Origin: Myxococcota bacterium | Lineage (GTDB): Bacteria > Myxococcota_A > Polyangia > JAAYKL01 | Length of the DNA: 52,346 nucleotides | Assembly: GCA_028278265.1 (NCBI GenBank) | Contig: JANQET010000323.1 | Coordinates: 1 to 52,346, forward strand | Reading direction: 5' to 3' | Shown: positions 18,795-28,002 of the stretch, piece after piece | Layout of the letters: each line of letters begins with the position of its first letter | Position numbering within the stretch: position 1 is the first letter of the stretch | Notes under the pieces: model-generated | Seen by the model: only the letters and a program-made list of their open reading frames with translations | What the model was told of the DNA's origin: nothing | Database searches by the model: none | Program-made: the position numbers and the translations under genes

Positions 18795-19062
18795 AATGAC
18801 ACCTCCCATCATTGCTCATGTGGCCACATATACTTGGTTATTGTTGCTTATTGCAGTCCTCATCGCTACTTTAGTATGTCTTAACAACAAACAAAAGTAA
18901 ACCAAAGGTTTGTAAAAATACATCATTGATAAAAGCGACAGAATTCGACATGTCGGTATTCTCGAACCGGTTATCTCGGCGTGGATAGAGCCGGCATTGG
19001 GGAGTGTGCATTTTGGGGTGGTCGGGGACCGGCATTTTGTGATTAAGTAGGAAACAAAAAAA

Positions 19063-19905
19063 GTGAGCAGAGATAAATCGATGGATTTGAAAACTCTAGA
19101 AAATACGCCGCCTTGGGACTGGCCGGAGGATACTGCTGAGATTCTATTGAGCTCGATCCGCAATGGGGATCTCGAGCTACGGCAGCGCCTGACTGCAATT
19201 GAGCTGGCCGGTGACATCGTGGCCATGAACGACGATGTGGCCGCTGAGCTACTGTTCATCGTCGGTAACGGTGAAGCGCCTGAAGAGCTGCGCAGATTGG
19301 CGGCGGCCGCCTTGGGACCGGTGCTCGAATACGCCGATATCGAGGAGTTCGAAGATCCGGACGCCGTGCCGATTTCTCAGGAGACGTTTCAGCGGATCAA
19401 CAAGATATTTCAACAGTTGTACACCGATGCCAGTGTCCCCGAGGAGGTCAGGCGTCAAGTGCTCGAAGCCTCGGTACACGCCCCACAGGAGTGGCATCCG
19501 GATGCGGTTCGCGCAGCGTACCACTGCAATCACGAACAGTGGCGGCTGAGCGCCGTTTTTGCGATGCGATTCGTTCGCGGGTTCGATGAACAGATTCTCA
19601 ATGCGCTCGAGAGCCCGAACGCTGAGATTCACTATCAGGCGGTCGTGGCCGCGGGAAATTGGCAGCTCGAAGGGGCCTGGCAACACCTGGTTCGACTGCT
19701 CAATGGTGAGAACACAGAGAAACCCCTGTTGCTCGCAGCGATTGAAGCGGCGGTCAACATCCATCCGGCTGAAGTGGGGTTGCACCTCGTCGACCTGGCC
19801 GATCACGAGGACGAAGATATTGTCGATGCGGCTCATGAGGCCATGGCCTTTGCCGAAGCGGAAGCGGGTCTGGTCGATTTCGATGATGATGAAGGTATTT
19901 ACTAG
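19063..19905 (+). CDS. HEAT-repeat-like protein
   Basis: 280 aa if the GTG at 19063 is used (AGGAAA upstream); an ATG at 19081 gives 274 aa. The product is almost all alpha-helical and acidic, with paired helices such as LELRQRLTAIELAGDIVA, ELRRLAAAALGPVLEY, EVRRQVLEASVHAPQEW, AEIHYQAVVAAGNWQLEGAW and DIVDAAHEAMAFAEAE. These are typical of HEAT/PBS-lyase-like repeats, which act as protein-binding scaffolds. No signal or membrane segment. The partner is unknown and neighbours give no hint. Confidence 0.7.
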   Translation: MSRDKSMDLKTLENTPPWDWPEDTAEILLSSIRNGDLELRQRLTAIELAGDIVAMNDDVAAELLFIVGNGEAPEELRRLAAAALGPVLEYADIEEFEDPDAVPISQETFQRINKIFQQLYTDASVPEEVRRQVLEASVHAPQEWHPDAVRAAYHCNHEQWRLSAVFAMRFVRGFDEQILNALESPNAEIHYQAVVAAGNWQLEGAWQHLVRLLNGENTEKPLLLAAIEAAVNIHPAEVGLHLVDLADHEDEDIVDAAHEAMAFAEAEAGLVDFDDDEGIY

Positions 19906-19950
19906 GAACCAACTCAGCCATCCTTGATTAAGCGCCTACCGGGGGTTCAG

Positions 19951-20985
19951 CTATGAGGATTTTTTTCGAAGTGCGTTGACCAGCTCGGTGAGGTCTTCGA
20001 GGGTGTACTCACCGGTGAGATCCAGCTTTTGCTCGGTGCGAAATTTTTGCAGCGCGGCCTGGCTCTTTTGGCCGAAGGAGCCGTCGATGCCGTCCTTGTT
20101 CGGGCCGTAGTTGCCCAAATTGTACCCCAGTTGGACGAGCAACCATTGGACCGCTGACGGTTGGTTCAGTTGGGGATCATTGGTAGTGGCATCTTCAATT
20201 GGAATATCGGCGGTGATTTGGCGGGCGATTTTGCGGGAGGCCCCTTCCCCGTGTAACCACTTGAGGCTCCAATAGGCGACTTCGTCGGCCCCGGCTTGGC
20301 GCGTCCCTTCCAGTGATTTGAGCAGGGATTGTCTGGCGTCCATCAGGGGCAGGTTGCCGAAGCGCGCCGGCCGCTTGGCCCAGTAGTTGGACAGCCCCAT
20401 CACCAGCGGCTTGCCCCCCTCGCTCCACGAGGCCCAAGAGGTGAGCTGTTGCGTCAGCGGTTCAGTGGACCGGGAATGGCTCCAATGATCCGGTGAATTG
20501 GGCTTCCAGATACTGTAGGCCTGGCCCAATCCATAGTCGCAAACTTCCAGCAGTGGCTTGACCGTTTGATGCAAGTTGGACAGGCCGGTCACTCCCAAGG
20601 GACACGGCATCTCGGCAAACACCTGCTTGACCAACTTCGCTGCCTCCGGTGCGGAGATACCCCACCCTTTGTGCCAGTCCTTTTCAGCGTCCAGCATGCC
20701 CGACTCCGCCCCGGTCTCCCGGCAGATCCGACACATCCAATCGCCGCATTGTCGGATATAGGTCTTCTGCCGGTAAATCCAGGCCATGATGTGGACCCGC
20801 ACGCCCAATTGTCTGAGATCGTCGACCGCGGCGACGATTTTGGCCGTGGAATAGGAAGGTTTGAACTTGTTGGTCTTGGGCAACACCACCCCCAGCACCA
20901 CGTCGGTGAAACCGAGCGCTTCGATCAGATCCAAGTCTTTTTGTACGGGCAGTTTCCAATCGGCAAAGATCCATTTTTTCTTCAT
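19951..20985 (-). CDS. Peptidoglycan-binding protein with N-terminal TIM-barrel-like domain
   Basis: 344 aa. The N-terminal ~250 residues look like a glycosidase-type barrel: KKWIFADWKL, TDVVLGVVLP, LGVRVHIMAWIY, SGMLDAEKDWHKGWG (an acidic pair in a strand end), CDYGLGQAYSIW and GADEVAYWSLKWL. The C-terminal ~75 residues are a PG_binding_1 domain (SAVQWLLVQLGYNLGNYG...DGSFGQKSQAALQKFR). A cell-wall hydrolase or spacecraft-like endolysin role is possible, but no signal peptide is seen and the catalytic residues are not certain. It converges on the HEAT-like gene with a 45-base gap. Confidence 0.68.
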   Translation of the reverse strand: MKKKWIFADWKLPVQKDLDLIEALGFTDVVLGVVLPKTNKFKPSYSTAKIVAAVDDLRQLGVRVHIMAWIYRQKTYIRQCGDWMCRICRETGAESGMLDAEKDWHKGWGISAPEAAKLVKQVFAEMPCPLGVTGLSNLHQTVKPLLEVCDYGLGQAYSIWKPNSPDHWSHSRSTEPLTQQLTSWASWSEGGKPLVMGLSNYWAKRPARFGNLPLMDARQSLLKSLEGTRQAGADEVAYWSLKWLHGEGASRKIARQITADIPIEDATTNDPQLNQPSAVQWLLVQLGYNLGNYGPNKDGIDGSFGQKSQAALQKFRTEQKLDLTGEYTLEDLTELVNALRKKSS

Positions 20986-21155
20986 CTCATTCTCCCTTGC
21001 AAAAAGTAATCAGAAAGTCGATCCCCATTCCTCTACTTTAAATCCGATATCCCAACATCTTTGAGTGAGTAAATGATAGCTTGTTTTGGACTCTAACAAC
21101 AGATTCATTTAAGCTGTGGTGGCGGCAATTTCGGTATGCCGTGGACGGGGAGACG

Positions 21156-22148
21156 ATGAAACTTCGCATTGTTGCACTGTTTAATGTGATTTTGGTGTTG
21201 AGCTTGGGCTGCGATCGGCCGACCGGGAGCTCCCCTCCTCGAGAACGAATGGAGCGGAAGATGTCCCCAGCAGAACAACAGCGATCGATCGAGCGAACAC
21301 CAACTGACGCCGCCTTGAAGACCCGAGTGGTATTGTTGGGAACGGGGACCCCCAATGCGGATCCTGATCGGTCGGGTCCGGCAGTGGCGGTGGTGGTCGG
21401 CGGGCGCTCCTATCTGGTGGATTGCGGACCGGGGGTGGTGCGGCGAGCGGCTGCGGCCTATCACAACGGCATCGAATCGTTGCGGGCCGATCGGCTGACC
21501 CGATTGTTCATCACCCATCTGCATTCGGATCACACCATCGGCCTGCCAGATTTGATTCTCACCCCGTGGGCGCTCGACCGCAAACAGCCCCTCCAGGTCT
21601 ACGGCCCGCCGGGGACAGAGCAAATGACCGACCACCTGCTGAAGGCCTATGCCGAGGATATCGCCGTGCGGCTCCACGGCAATCAGCCGATCGATCCGCA
21701 GGCGCAGATTGTGAAGGCAAAGGACGTGACCCCGGGCCGGGTTTACCGGGACCAGCAGGTGGAGGTCACTGCATTTGCCGTACGACACGGGGCGTGGAAG
21801 CACGCCTACGGGTTTAAATTCGTGACCGCCGATCGCACGGTGGTGATCTCCGGGGACACCACGCCGGCCGACAGCGTCGTCGAGCAGTGCAACGGGTGTG
21901 ACGTCCTGGTGCACGAGGTCTATTCCAAGGCAGCCTTTGATCGCCGAGAACCGAGTTGGCAAGCCTATCACGCCGCCTCCCACACCTCGACCGAGCAGCT
22001 CGCCGAGATCGCCCGGAGGGCCAAGCCGGGCCTGCTGGTGCTCTACCACCAGTTGTTGTGGGGCGCGACACCGCAACAGTGTCTAGATGAGATTCGCCGG
22101 GGATACAGCGGAAAAGTGGTCTACGGCAACGATTTGGATGTGTATTGA
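21156..22148 (+). CDS. Metallo-beta-lactamase-fold hydrolase lipoprotein (RNase Z-like clan)
   Basis: 330 aa from the ATG at 21156, chosen because GGGGAGA precedes it and a lipoprotein signal follows (ALFNVILVLSLGC). The metal-binding core is clear: VVLLGTGTPNADPDRSGPA at the start of the fold, ITHLHSDHTIGLPDL (HxHxDH), a later VISGDTTP with a metal Asp, and VHEVYSK, then YHAASHTST with a distal His. This is the RNase Z/arylsulfatase-like branch of MBL hydrolases. The lipid anchor places it outside the cytoplasm, so RNA processing is unlikely; a phosphodiester or sulfate ester substrate is inferred. A strong terminator follows. Confidence 0.88.
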   Translation: MKLRIVALFNVILVLSLGCDRPTGSSPPRERMERKMSPAEQQRSIERTPTDAALKTRVVLLGTGTPNADPDRSGPAVAVVVGGRSYLVDCGPGVVRRAAAAYHNGIESLRADRLTRLFITHLHSDHTIGLPDLILTPWALDRKQPLQVYGPPGTEQMTDHLLKAYAEDIAVRLHGNQPIDPQAQIVKAKDVTPGRVYRDQQVEVTAFAVRHGAWKHAYGFKFVTADRTVVISGDTTPADSVVEQCNGCDVLVHEVYSKAAFDRREPSWQAYHAASHTSTEQLAEIARRAKPGLLVLYHQLLWGATPQQCLDEIRRGYSGKVVYGNDLDVY

Positions 22149-22152
22149 TGTC

Positions 22153-22179
22153 AGGGCAACCCCTTGTGGTTGCCCTTTT
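22153..22179 (+). terminator. Rho-independent terminator of the MBL-fold gene
   Basis: Perfect 9-bp stem AGGGCAACC / GGTTGCCCT (22153-22161 and 22168-22176) around a six-base loop, then TTTT, starting five bases after the stop of the metallo-hydrolase gene. Confidence 0.9.
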
Positions 22180-22234
22180 GAATGGTGATGATCGGTTTCT
22201 TGCATCCAAGGAGGGCAGGCACGGGGGCCTACCC

Positions 22235-22633
22235 CTACACCGGGTTCCCCAGATTGGCGGCCAGTTGCTCTGTCAATTCTTCGAACCGGCTGAGGAGCTC
22301 GTGGGCGAACAGAAAGTAGGGTTTGATCGGCGGCACGGCCCGTTGGAGTTGGAAGTAGTAGTCGATGATATCCTGAGTTTGATTGAGGCTGTGCTCGAAA
22401 TGGCTCAGATCGACGATGCCGATGGCCGGTCGGCGGTGCCTGACTTTTTCGGCGGGGAGAAACACCAGGTCGACGAGCCATTGGGGATCCCCCACCCGCA
22501 CGTCGTTCTGCAGCGACCGTTTCACCTGGAGCCGTTTCGAGCGGGAGAACTGGTCGAGATAGAGTTGAAAGAACAGCTGTCTCAAACACAGGCCGGTGTC
22601 GTCGACCGGTGCGGCCAGGTCGACTGCGCTCAC
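22235..22633 (-). CDS. Unknown last gene of the motor-helicase operon
   Basis: 132 aa; its GTG start overlaps the TGA stop of the helicase gene (GTGA, 22630-22633), so translation is coupled. The product is soluble and mostly helical, with LCLRQLFFQLYLDQFSRSKR, a strand-like DPQWLVDLVFLPAEK, and a helical end HELLSRFEELTEQLAANLG. I do not recognise a domain. It could be a helicase accessory subunit or a split-off C-terminal part of the helicase. No nuclease motif is visible. Confidence 0.7.
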   Translation of the reverse strand: MSAVDLAAPVDDTGLCLRQLFFQLYLDQFSRSKRLQVKRSLQNDVRVGDPQWLVDLVFLPAEKVRHRRPAIGIVDLSHFEHSLNQTQDIIDYYFQLQRAVPPIKPYFLFAHELLSRFEELTEQLAANLGNPV

Positions 22634-25600
22634 GCCGGAGGCCTCCTTTCGATTTCAGGTGCCGCGCTGATGTACTTGCGCCAGAGGTAATCGGTGATGC
22701 TCGCCTTGGCGTGGGGTAGGCTCTTGAAATCCCGGTGGAGGAAATGAAACGCCCGGATCTTGGGTCGGCTCATCAGGACGTTCAGCTCCCCTTTGCGCTT
22801 GGCCGGATCGTCCCCCTGTTTGAAGAATTTCATATTGGATTTGTTGATATCCCACAGGTAGAAGATGAACTCCCGCTCCTTGCCCTGCAGGGCGGCGCCG
22901 GCCCCGTCGAGCACGTCCTCCCCGCGCCTCAGCCGGGCGAGAAACTCCCCTTTGACATTGTCAAAGTAGGGACCGTTTTTGAGCAGGAAGTAACACAGGG
23001 CGACCTCTTTGTTCATGTCTATTTTTTTGCCGAATTCCCGCTCCAGCGCTCTTATCGTGCCGCTGATGAAGTCGAGAAACCGATCGACCATCTGGGTTTC
23101 GATGCCGCGGAACTTGCCCGATTTGGCCCGCTCGCTGGGGGGGGCTTGTGCTTCGCTGTAGTCCACGACCACCGCCGGCGGGGTGTCCTTCATCGTCCAC
23201 TGCATGATTTTCAGTTCATTTTCGTAGACGTAGCGATTGGAGTACTCGATGATCTCCGGGGCACAGCGATAGTGCTCGTCGAGCATCACCGACGCCTGCT
23301 TGATCCGCTTGACCAGACCGAACAGATGGGAGCCCCCCACCTTGACCCCACGGGCGCCGGAGGTGCGCAAGTACTCGTCCAGGTCAAAGGCGCGAAAGAG
23401 AAAGTCGTCCAGTGCCGAGTCCTTGGCCAGCACGGTCTGCTTCTCGTCCCCGACGACCATCAGCTTTTTAGCCCGAAAGAGGAGGGGAAGGGCGTCGTCC
23501 ACCCGGCATTGGGTCGCTTCGTCGACGATGACCAGGTCAAAGCACTTGGCCTCACAGGGAAAGAGAAAAGAGACGGCCCGTTTGCGGCACAGCCACACCG
23601 GGAAGGTGTCGAACAGGAGCTGCTGCAACTCCTCGAGCACGGGCCAGCCACTGGCCAGGGATTCATAGCTCTCCAGGCTGTCGAGCAGGGAGAGGATGGT
23701 GGTCAGGGGGCTGGTGTTGCCGGACTTGGCGGCATGCTGTGACCGGGCCGCGATTTCAAACAGACGGCTCAGCAGTTGCTGGCGCACCAGGCCGTCTCGT
23801 TGCTGCTGCAATTCGGCGATCTTCTCGAGGTGTTGATGGATGAACAGGGGGTCTTCAGCGGCGCGCATGCGAGCGGCAAAACGGCCGAGCTCGAGGACGA
23901 GAGGCGGCGCGTCCCCTTCTTGAAAGAGTGCTTTGTGCAGCTGTTTCAACTGCACCCACAGGGCATTGTCGATGGCCGAACCGTACGAGAGCAGGTCGAT
24001 GTGGTGCGCCAATAGCCGTTTGAGCGGGGTGATGTGTTCCATCAACGGATGGCGATAGCGGCGCTTGAGCCGCGTGACGAAATTCCACGAGGCGTTGGCC
24101 CGATCGGGGAGCGCCTGTTCCAAACAGCTCGTCAGGTATTGGGCCAGCTGCCGATCCGGTGCGTGCCGGCAGTGGTCGGCCCACTGTTCGGCCCCCCGGG
24201 GCGGGGTATCGATCAGCCGATCGAGCCATTGGTCAATGGTGTGCAGCTGCGTGATCGCCTCTTCCCAATGGGCGTAGCCGGGGATGTCGAATAGATGACT
24301 GCAAGCGGCGAGATCGATGGCGTGGATCTGATCCCGATCGGCGATGAACCGATCGACCAGATCGCAGAAATCCCGGTCCGACTCGGCGAGGCACGACCCA
24401 TTCATCAGCGCCTCGATAAAGACGAGCAGCTTGGCGATTTCGGCTTCGCTCCTGGGGTGGTTGCCCTTGGGGGTGACCCGGTCCGATGGGCTCTCCCCGC
24501 TATTGAAGTAACGGGCCAGCTGGTCGGACATCGACTCGGCGGTCCAGTCGATTCTGGCGTCGATGCGTTGCACCCGCGTTGCCAATTGCTCGGCGCGCGC
24601 CGGCGCCTGCACTTCGGTGACCCGATCGACCCCGAGCATCTCCCGCAGTTGGCGCGTCCACTCGGCCAGGGATGTGTCGTGGTCCGGGATTTGATCGATG
24701 GCCTTCACGCCGGCAGCCCACAGGGTGGAAAGCTGCTTGGCCTCGGTCGACGTCCGGTCGTCCCCGACCAGGTAGTCGGTCAACCGCTCCAGCAGCGCCT
24801 GGATCGCCGAGCGCCGATCGCTGACCACGAGCAGCCGCTTGCCGCTGGCGATGCAGTGAATGATCAGATTGGCGATGGTGTAGGTTTTGCCGGTGCCAGG
24901 CGGTCCCTCGAGCAACACCAGGTTGCGGCTGTTGAGCCGCTCGATGAGCAGCCGGGTGCTCTTGGGTTGGGGACCGGGAAACCAGAGCGTCTCATCGAGG
25001 GAAGGGACCGCTTCTTCGACGGCCGGTCGCGAGGGGGAGAGTACGCGGCCCAACAGGGAGTTGAAGAACAGCTTGGGTTGCTGGTGGGAGGTGGTGGCGA
25101 TATCATCCAGGTCGTGATCCAAGGCCCAGACCGTCGGGGTGGTCGGTCGGGGGGAGCGATACAGTTGGGTTGCTTCGAGATCGCATTCGATGCTGGCTAC
25201 TTTCAGGTCGCCGAGTAATCCTCCCTTGCCCTGTTCTCCGGGAAAGCCGATCAGGATCTCCCGAATGCGGGTGTAGATCTCTTCGTGAAACGGGAGCAGG
25301 CGGGTGATGCGCAGCCGATCGGAATCCCCGTCGATCTCGAATTTCTGATTGAGCAGGGTTTTAAAAAAGTTGGCCAGGGTCTCCTGGCTGTTGCGCGATT
25401 TGGAAAACGTCTCCACCAGATTGGCCAGGCCCAGGTGGTTGAGCAGCACCCGGTTGGTTCGCGGGTGGAGCTCCACGTGGCGCCCGGATTCCTCGAGGGT
25501 GACCGGCAGATAGTAGAGGGGAAAGCGGTAGGTGCGCAGCCCCTTGCCCTTGCGAAAGATGCAATCGAGGATTTCGAAACCGACGAAGTACTCGCAGTCC

Positions 25601-26544
25601 CGCGCGGCGAGAAATTGGCGGCGCATCTCTTTGATCTGTTGAATGCCGAACTCACAGCGAAAATACTTGGAAGAGAACTCCTTGATATCGCCGGCGATCA
25701 ACGGCAACTGGACGCAGTTGCCGATCTCATCACCGGCAGCGACTTTGAGCCGGGTGTCACCGGATTTGGCCCCGCGGCTCTCCGGTTGTTTGACCGCCTC
25801 TTGGAACAGCTGTTCGTAATTGACCGCGTAGTCGTCCTGACGATCCTTTTCGGCCAGGCGGGAGCGGAAGAAGGTGCTCTTGGTCTGCTTGGGCCCCGGT
25901 GGGCGGGAGGTGCGCTCCTGCTTGGCCCCCTCAACAGCGGCGGCGGTTTCGGCTGGTGTCGCCTCAGTGCTGCGCTTGCCCAGGGAGGGGTGGTAAACGG
26001 CCGTCTCGCAGAGCACGTCCTTGCGCAGGATCAGGTCGCTGGTCATCGAGCGGCTCTCGTCGGCAAAACTGAATTGAAACAGCTGGTGATAGGTGATGAT
26101 CCGTTCGAGCAGGTCGAAGCGGTGTTTCAGCTCCGGATTGAACAGCAGATTGCTCAACGTGCCGATGCCGTCCCAGGGCACCGAGAGGGAGCCGGTGGAA
26201 CCATTGAACGGCCGGTGCTCGCTTACCGAGAGCTCCTTGGGCTGGCTCTTCTTGGTCACCACGGAGAAGATCTTTTGTGTGCGAAAAAAGAGGTTGCGGC
26301 GATAGGCCCGCCGTTCCCGGTCGTCCTGAGCCGCCAGGGAGGCGCGAAAGATCTCCGAGCGAAAGAGGTCGAACAGATCCTGGGGAATGTAGATGCGCTC
26401 GCCCCGGGCAGTGTTCTCCAGAATGTAGACCAGCAGGCCGCGCTTGCTCTGCACACGGGAGATGCGAAAGCGGTAGCGCCGGTGGTGAGCGGTGGTGATC
26501 CCCTGCTCGATCGAGGGGGTGGAAAATAGTCGGTCTAGGCCCAC
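22630..26544 (-). CDS. Large SF1 (DNA2/NAM7-type) helicase of the motor-helicase operon
   Basis: 1304 aa, GTG start with AGGAG seven bases upstream, 34 bases after the MotB-like gene. The first ~520 residues are a large unassigned N-terminal region. Walker A GPPGTGKT is near residue 547 and motif Ia is in KRLLVVSDRRSA. After an insert of about 450 residues come motif II VIVDEATQ (near 1003), motif III GDEKQT, motif IV-like LDEHYRCAPEIIEYSN, and a motif VI-like LNVLMSRPKIRAFHF near 1258. The order and spacing match AAA_11/AAA_12-type SF1 helicases. Usual motif VI in this branch is T/S-R-A-K; here it is SRPK. No PD-(D/E)XK nuclease is evident at the C-terminus, but the N-terminal region could hide one. 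The operon context suggests a DNA-acting defence effector. Confidence 0.87.
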   Translation of the reverse strand: MGLDRLFSTPSIEQGITTAHHRRYRFRISRVQSKRGLLVYILENTARGERIYIPQDLFDLFRSEIFRASLAAQDDRERRAYRRNLFFRTQKIFSVVTKKSQPKELSVSEHRPFNGSTGSLSVPWDGIGTLSNLLFNPELKHRFDLLERIITYHQLFQFSFADESRSMTSDLILRKDVLCETAVYHPSLGKRSTEATPAETAAAVEGAKQERTSRPPGPKQTKSTFFRSRLAEKDRQDDYAVNYEQLFQEAVKQPESRGAKSGDTRLKVAAGDEIGNCVQLPLIAGDIKEFSSKYFRCEFGIQQIKEMRRQFLAARDCEYFVGFEILDCIFRKGKGLRTYRFPLYYLPVTLEESGRHVELHPRTNRVLLNHLGLANLVETFSKSRNSQETLANFFKTLLNQKFEIDGDSDRLRITRLLPFHEEIYTRIREILIGFPGEQGKGGLLGDLKVASIECDLEATQLYRSPRPTTPTVWALDHDLDDIATTSHQQPKLFFNSLLGRVLSPSRPAVEEAVPSLDETLWFPGPQPKSTRLLIERLNSRNLVLLEGPPGTGKTYTIANLIIHCIASGKRLLVVSDRRSAIQALLERLTDYLVGDDRTSTEAKQLSTLWAAGVKAIDQIPDHDTSLAEWTRQLREMLGVDRVTEVQAPARAEQLATRVQRIDARIDWTAESMSDQLARYFNSGESPSDRVTPKGNHPRSEAEIAKLLVFIEALMNGSCLAESDRDFCDLVDRFIADRDQIHAIDLAACSHLFDIPGYAHWEEAITQLHTIDQWLDRLIDTPPRGAEQWADHCRHAPDRQLAQYLTSCLEQALPDRANASWNFVTRLKRRYRHPLMEHITPLKRLLAHHIDLLSYGSAIDNALWVQLKQLHKALFQEGDAPPLVLELGRFAARMRAAEDPLFIHQHLEKIAELQQQRDGLVRQQLLSRLFEIAARSQHAAKSGNTSPLTTILSLLDSLESYESLASGWPVLEELQQLLFDTFPVWLCRKRAVSFLFPCEAKCFDLVIVDEATQCRVDDALPLLFRAKKLMVVGDEKQTVLAKDSALDDFLFRAFDLDEYLRTSGARGVKVGGSHLFGLVKRIKQASVMLDEHYRCAPEIIEYSNRYVYENELKIMQWTMKDTPPAVVVDYSEAQAPPSERAKSGKFRGIETQMVDRFLDFISGTIRALEREFGKKIDMNKEVALCYFLLKNGPYFDNVKGEFLARLRRGEDVLDGAGAALQGKEREFIFYLWDINKSNMKFFKQGDDPAKRKGELNVLMSRPKIRAFHFLHRDFKSLPHAKASITDYLWRKYISAAPEIERRPPA

Positions 26545-26578
26545 GGGGGTACTCCTGGCTGTTGGCGGTCAGGGACCA

Positions 26579-27223
26579 TTATTTCACGAGCAGCGATACG
26601 CGGCGGTTCTCGGCCCGGGCGCGCTCGAGCTCATCGCCGAATTTGTCGAACACGTCGACCTTTGGTTTGGTGTCCGCATACCCGACGATGCGAACCCGCT
26701 CGGGTGAAAAACCGTAGGTGATCAGATGGTGCAGCACCGCGCTGGCCCGCCGCCCGCTCAAGGACCAGTTGGTCTCGATCTCCCGTCCCCGTTTGCGGTG
26801 GAGCGGCACGTCGTCGGTGTGGCCTTCCACGTCGATCTGGTACTCGGTGTCGAGCAGCAGGCGCAACAGGGGGGCGAGCATCTCCAGGGCTTGCGGTTTG
26901 AGCACCGCGCTGCCCGTGTCGAACAGGGCGGCCGTGTCCAGGTCCAGGCGCACCCCGTCCGCGGCCAGGCCCACCTCGACTCCGGGCACCCCCGGCGGGG
27001 TCTTGGCCACGTATTGCAGGGTCTGGTTCAGCTCGACGAGGGTGTCCTCGGTGCTGCCGGTGACCCCGCTGCGAATTCTCTCGAACGAGCCTTTATCGAT
27101 GTTGCTGATGCTGACGATCATGGCGAAGAAGACGCAGAGCAGGATCATCAAGTCGCTGAGGCTGATGTAAAACGGGTTGACCTCCTCTCCGTTGACCGCC
27201 TCCTCGAGCTCGTTCAATTTCAT
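26579..27223 (-). CDS. MotB/OmpA-like stator subunit (ZorB-like)
   Basis: 214 aa. It starts at the ATG overlapping the stop of the MotA-like gene (ATGA, 27220-27223). A short cytoplasmic start is followed by one membrane helix, ISLSDLMILLCVFFAMIVSI, that carries Asp24, the ion-binding residue of MotB/PomB-type stators. A plug/linker follows, then an OmpA-like peptidoglycan-binding domain: IDVEGHTDDVP, NWSLSGRRASAVLHHL, VRIVGYADTKP, ENRRVSLLVK. With the preceding gene it should form an ion-driven motor fixed to the cell wall. No flagellar gene lies nearby; the next gene is a helicase. Confidence 0.9.
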   Translation of the reverse strand: MKLNELEEAVNGEEVNPFYISLSDLMILLCVFFAMIVSISNIDKGSFERIRSGVTGSTEDTLVELNQTLQYVAKTPPGVPGVEVGLAADGVRLDLDTAALFDTGSAVLKPQALEMLAPLLRLLLDTEYQIDVEGHTDDVPLHRKRGREIETNWSLSGRRASAVLHHLITYGFSPERVRIVGYADTKPKVDVFDKFGDELERARAENRRVSLLVK

Positions 27224-28002
27224 TGGGGCTCCTGCTCGGGGATGTGAACCGAGTCCAGGTGGCGCTCCTCGCGGATCAGCATGATGCCCACCTTGCTCAT
27301 CAATCGTTTGTGGATCTCGACGTAGATGGTGTTGTGGTGTTCCAGCCGGCCGGCCAGGGGATTGAGCACCAACGAGCCCAAGCCGGCGCCGTAGGCCGTG
27401 GTCATCAACGCCAGGGACATGGAGGGACCGATTTGGCTCGGATCATCCAGGGAGTTGAGCACCCCGATCAGTCCGATTACCGTGCCGAACAACCCCAGGG
27501 CCGGAGCGATGATCGAAGCGCGACGAAACACGGCCACCGCCACCTGGCGATCGAGCACCTCCTCGGCGATGCGCGAGGTGATGAACTCGTCGATCTCTTC
27601 GAAGAGCAGTCCCCGGCGGTACATGTAGACGATGTCGTTGAGCAGATCCCCATCCAGCTCGTCACCGGCCCGCAGGCTCAGGATCTGGGCGTTGCTGACG
27701 ATCGCCTCGTCGAGTTGGCGAATGGTGAGCAGGGTCTGCTTGCTCGGCGTGCCCAGAAAGGAACGCAGAACAACCACCACGCTGGCGAAGACCGATCGCA
27801 GGTCGTACTGAAAGAGCACGCAGGCGATGGTACCGATGAAGACGATCAGGAAACTGCGCAGATCGAGCAGGTTGCGGGCCGTTTCGAAATTGGCCACCGC
27901 GACGATCACTGCGGCGAGTCCCGCCGTGCTGACGATGAGCGAAAACGGATCGAACCGCTTTTTGGTCGTCCGCAGATAGTACTTGGTGCGCATTCCTTCC
28001 AC
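27220..28002 (-). CDS. MotA-like proton/sodium channel subunit (ZorA-like, tailless)
   Basis: 260 aa; the GTG at 28002 has GAGGT upstream and shares a base with the stop of the preceding gene (an ATG at 27993 is an alternative). Four membrane helices are visible: about residues 22-40, 48-66, 165-188 and 195-218. The last two have the MotA/PomA signature (APALGLFGTVIGLIGVL; SMSLALMTTAYGAGLGSLV). A basic/acidic cytoplasmic loop lies between helices 2 and 3. Zorya ZorA proteins normally carry a long cytoplasmic coiled-coil tail after the last helix; this one ends about 40 residues after it. It matches MotA in length. Confidence 0.9.
   Translation of the reverse strand: MEGMRTKYYLRTTKKRFDPFSLIVSTAGLAAVIVAVANFETARNLLDLRSFLIVFIGTIACVLFQYDLRSVFASVVVVLRSFLGTPSKQTLLTIRQLDEAIVSNAQILSLRAGDELDGDLLNDIVYMYRRGLLFEEIDEFITSRIAEEVLDRQVAVAVFRRASIIAPALGLFGTVIGLIGVLNSLDDPSQIGPSMSLALMTTAYGAGLGSLVLNPLAGRLEHHNTIYVEIHKRLMSKVGIMLIREERHLDSVHIPEQEPQ

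Noticed and set aside
25285-26529. Long plus-strand frame (414 aa) opposite the helicase
   Set aside because: It is antisense to a gene with clear helicase motifs, has no domain, start signal or plausible composition; high-GC coding DNA often gives such shadows.
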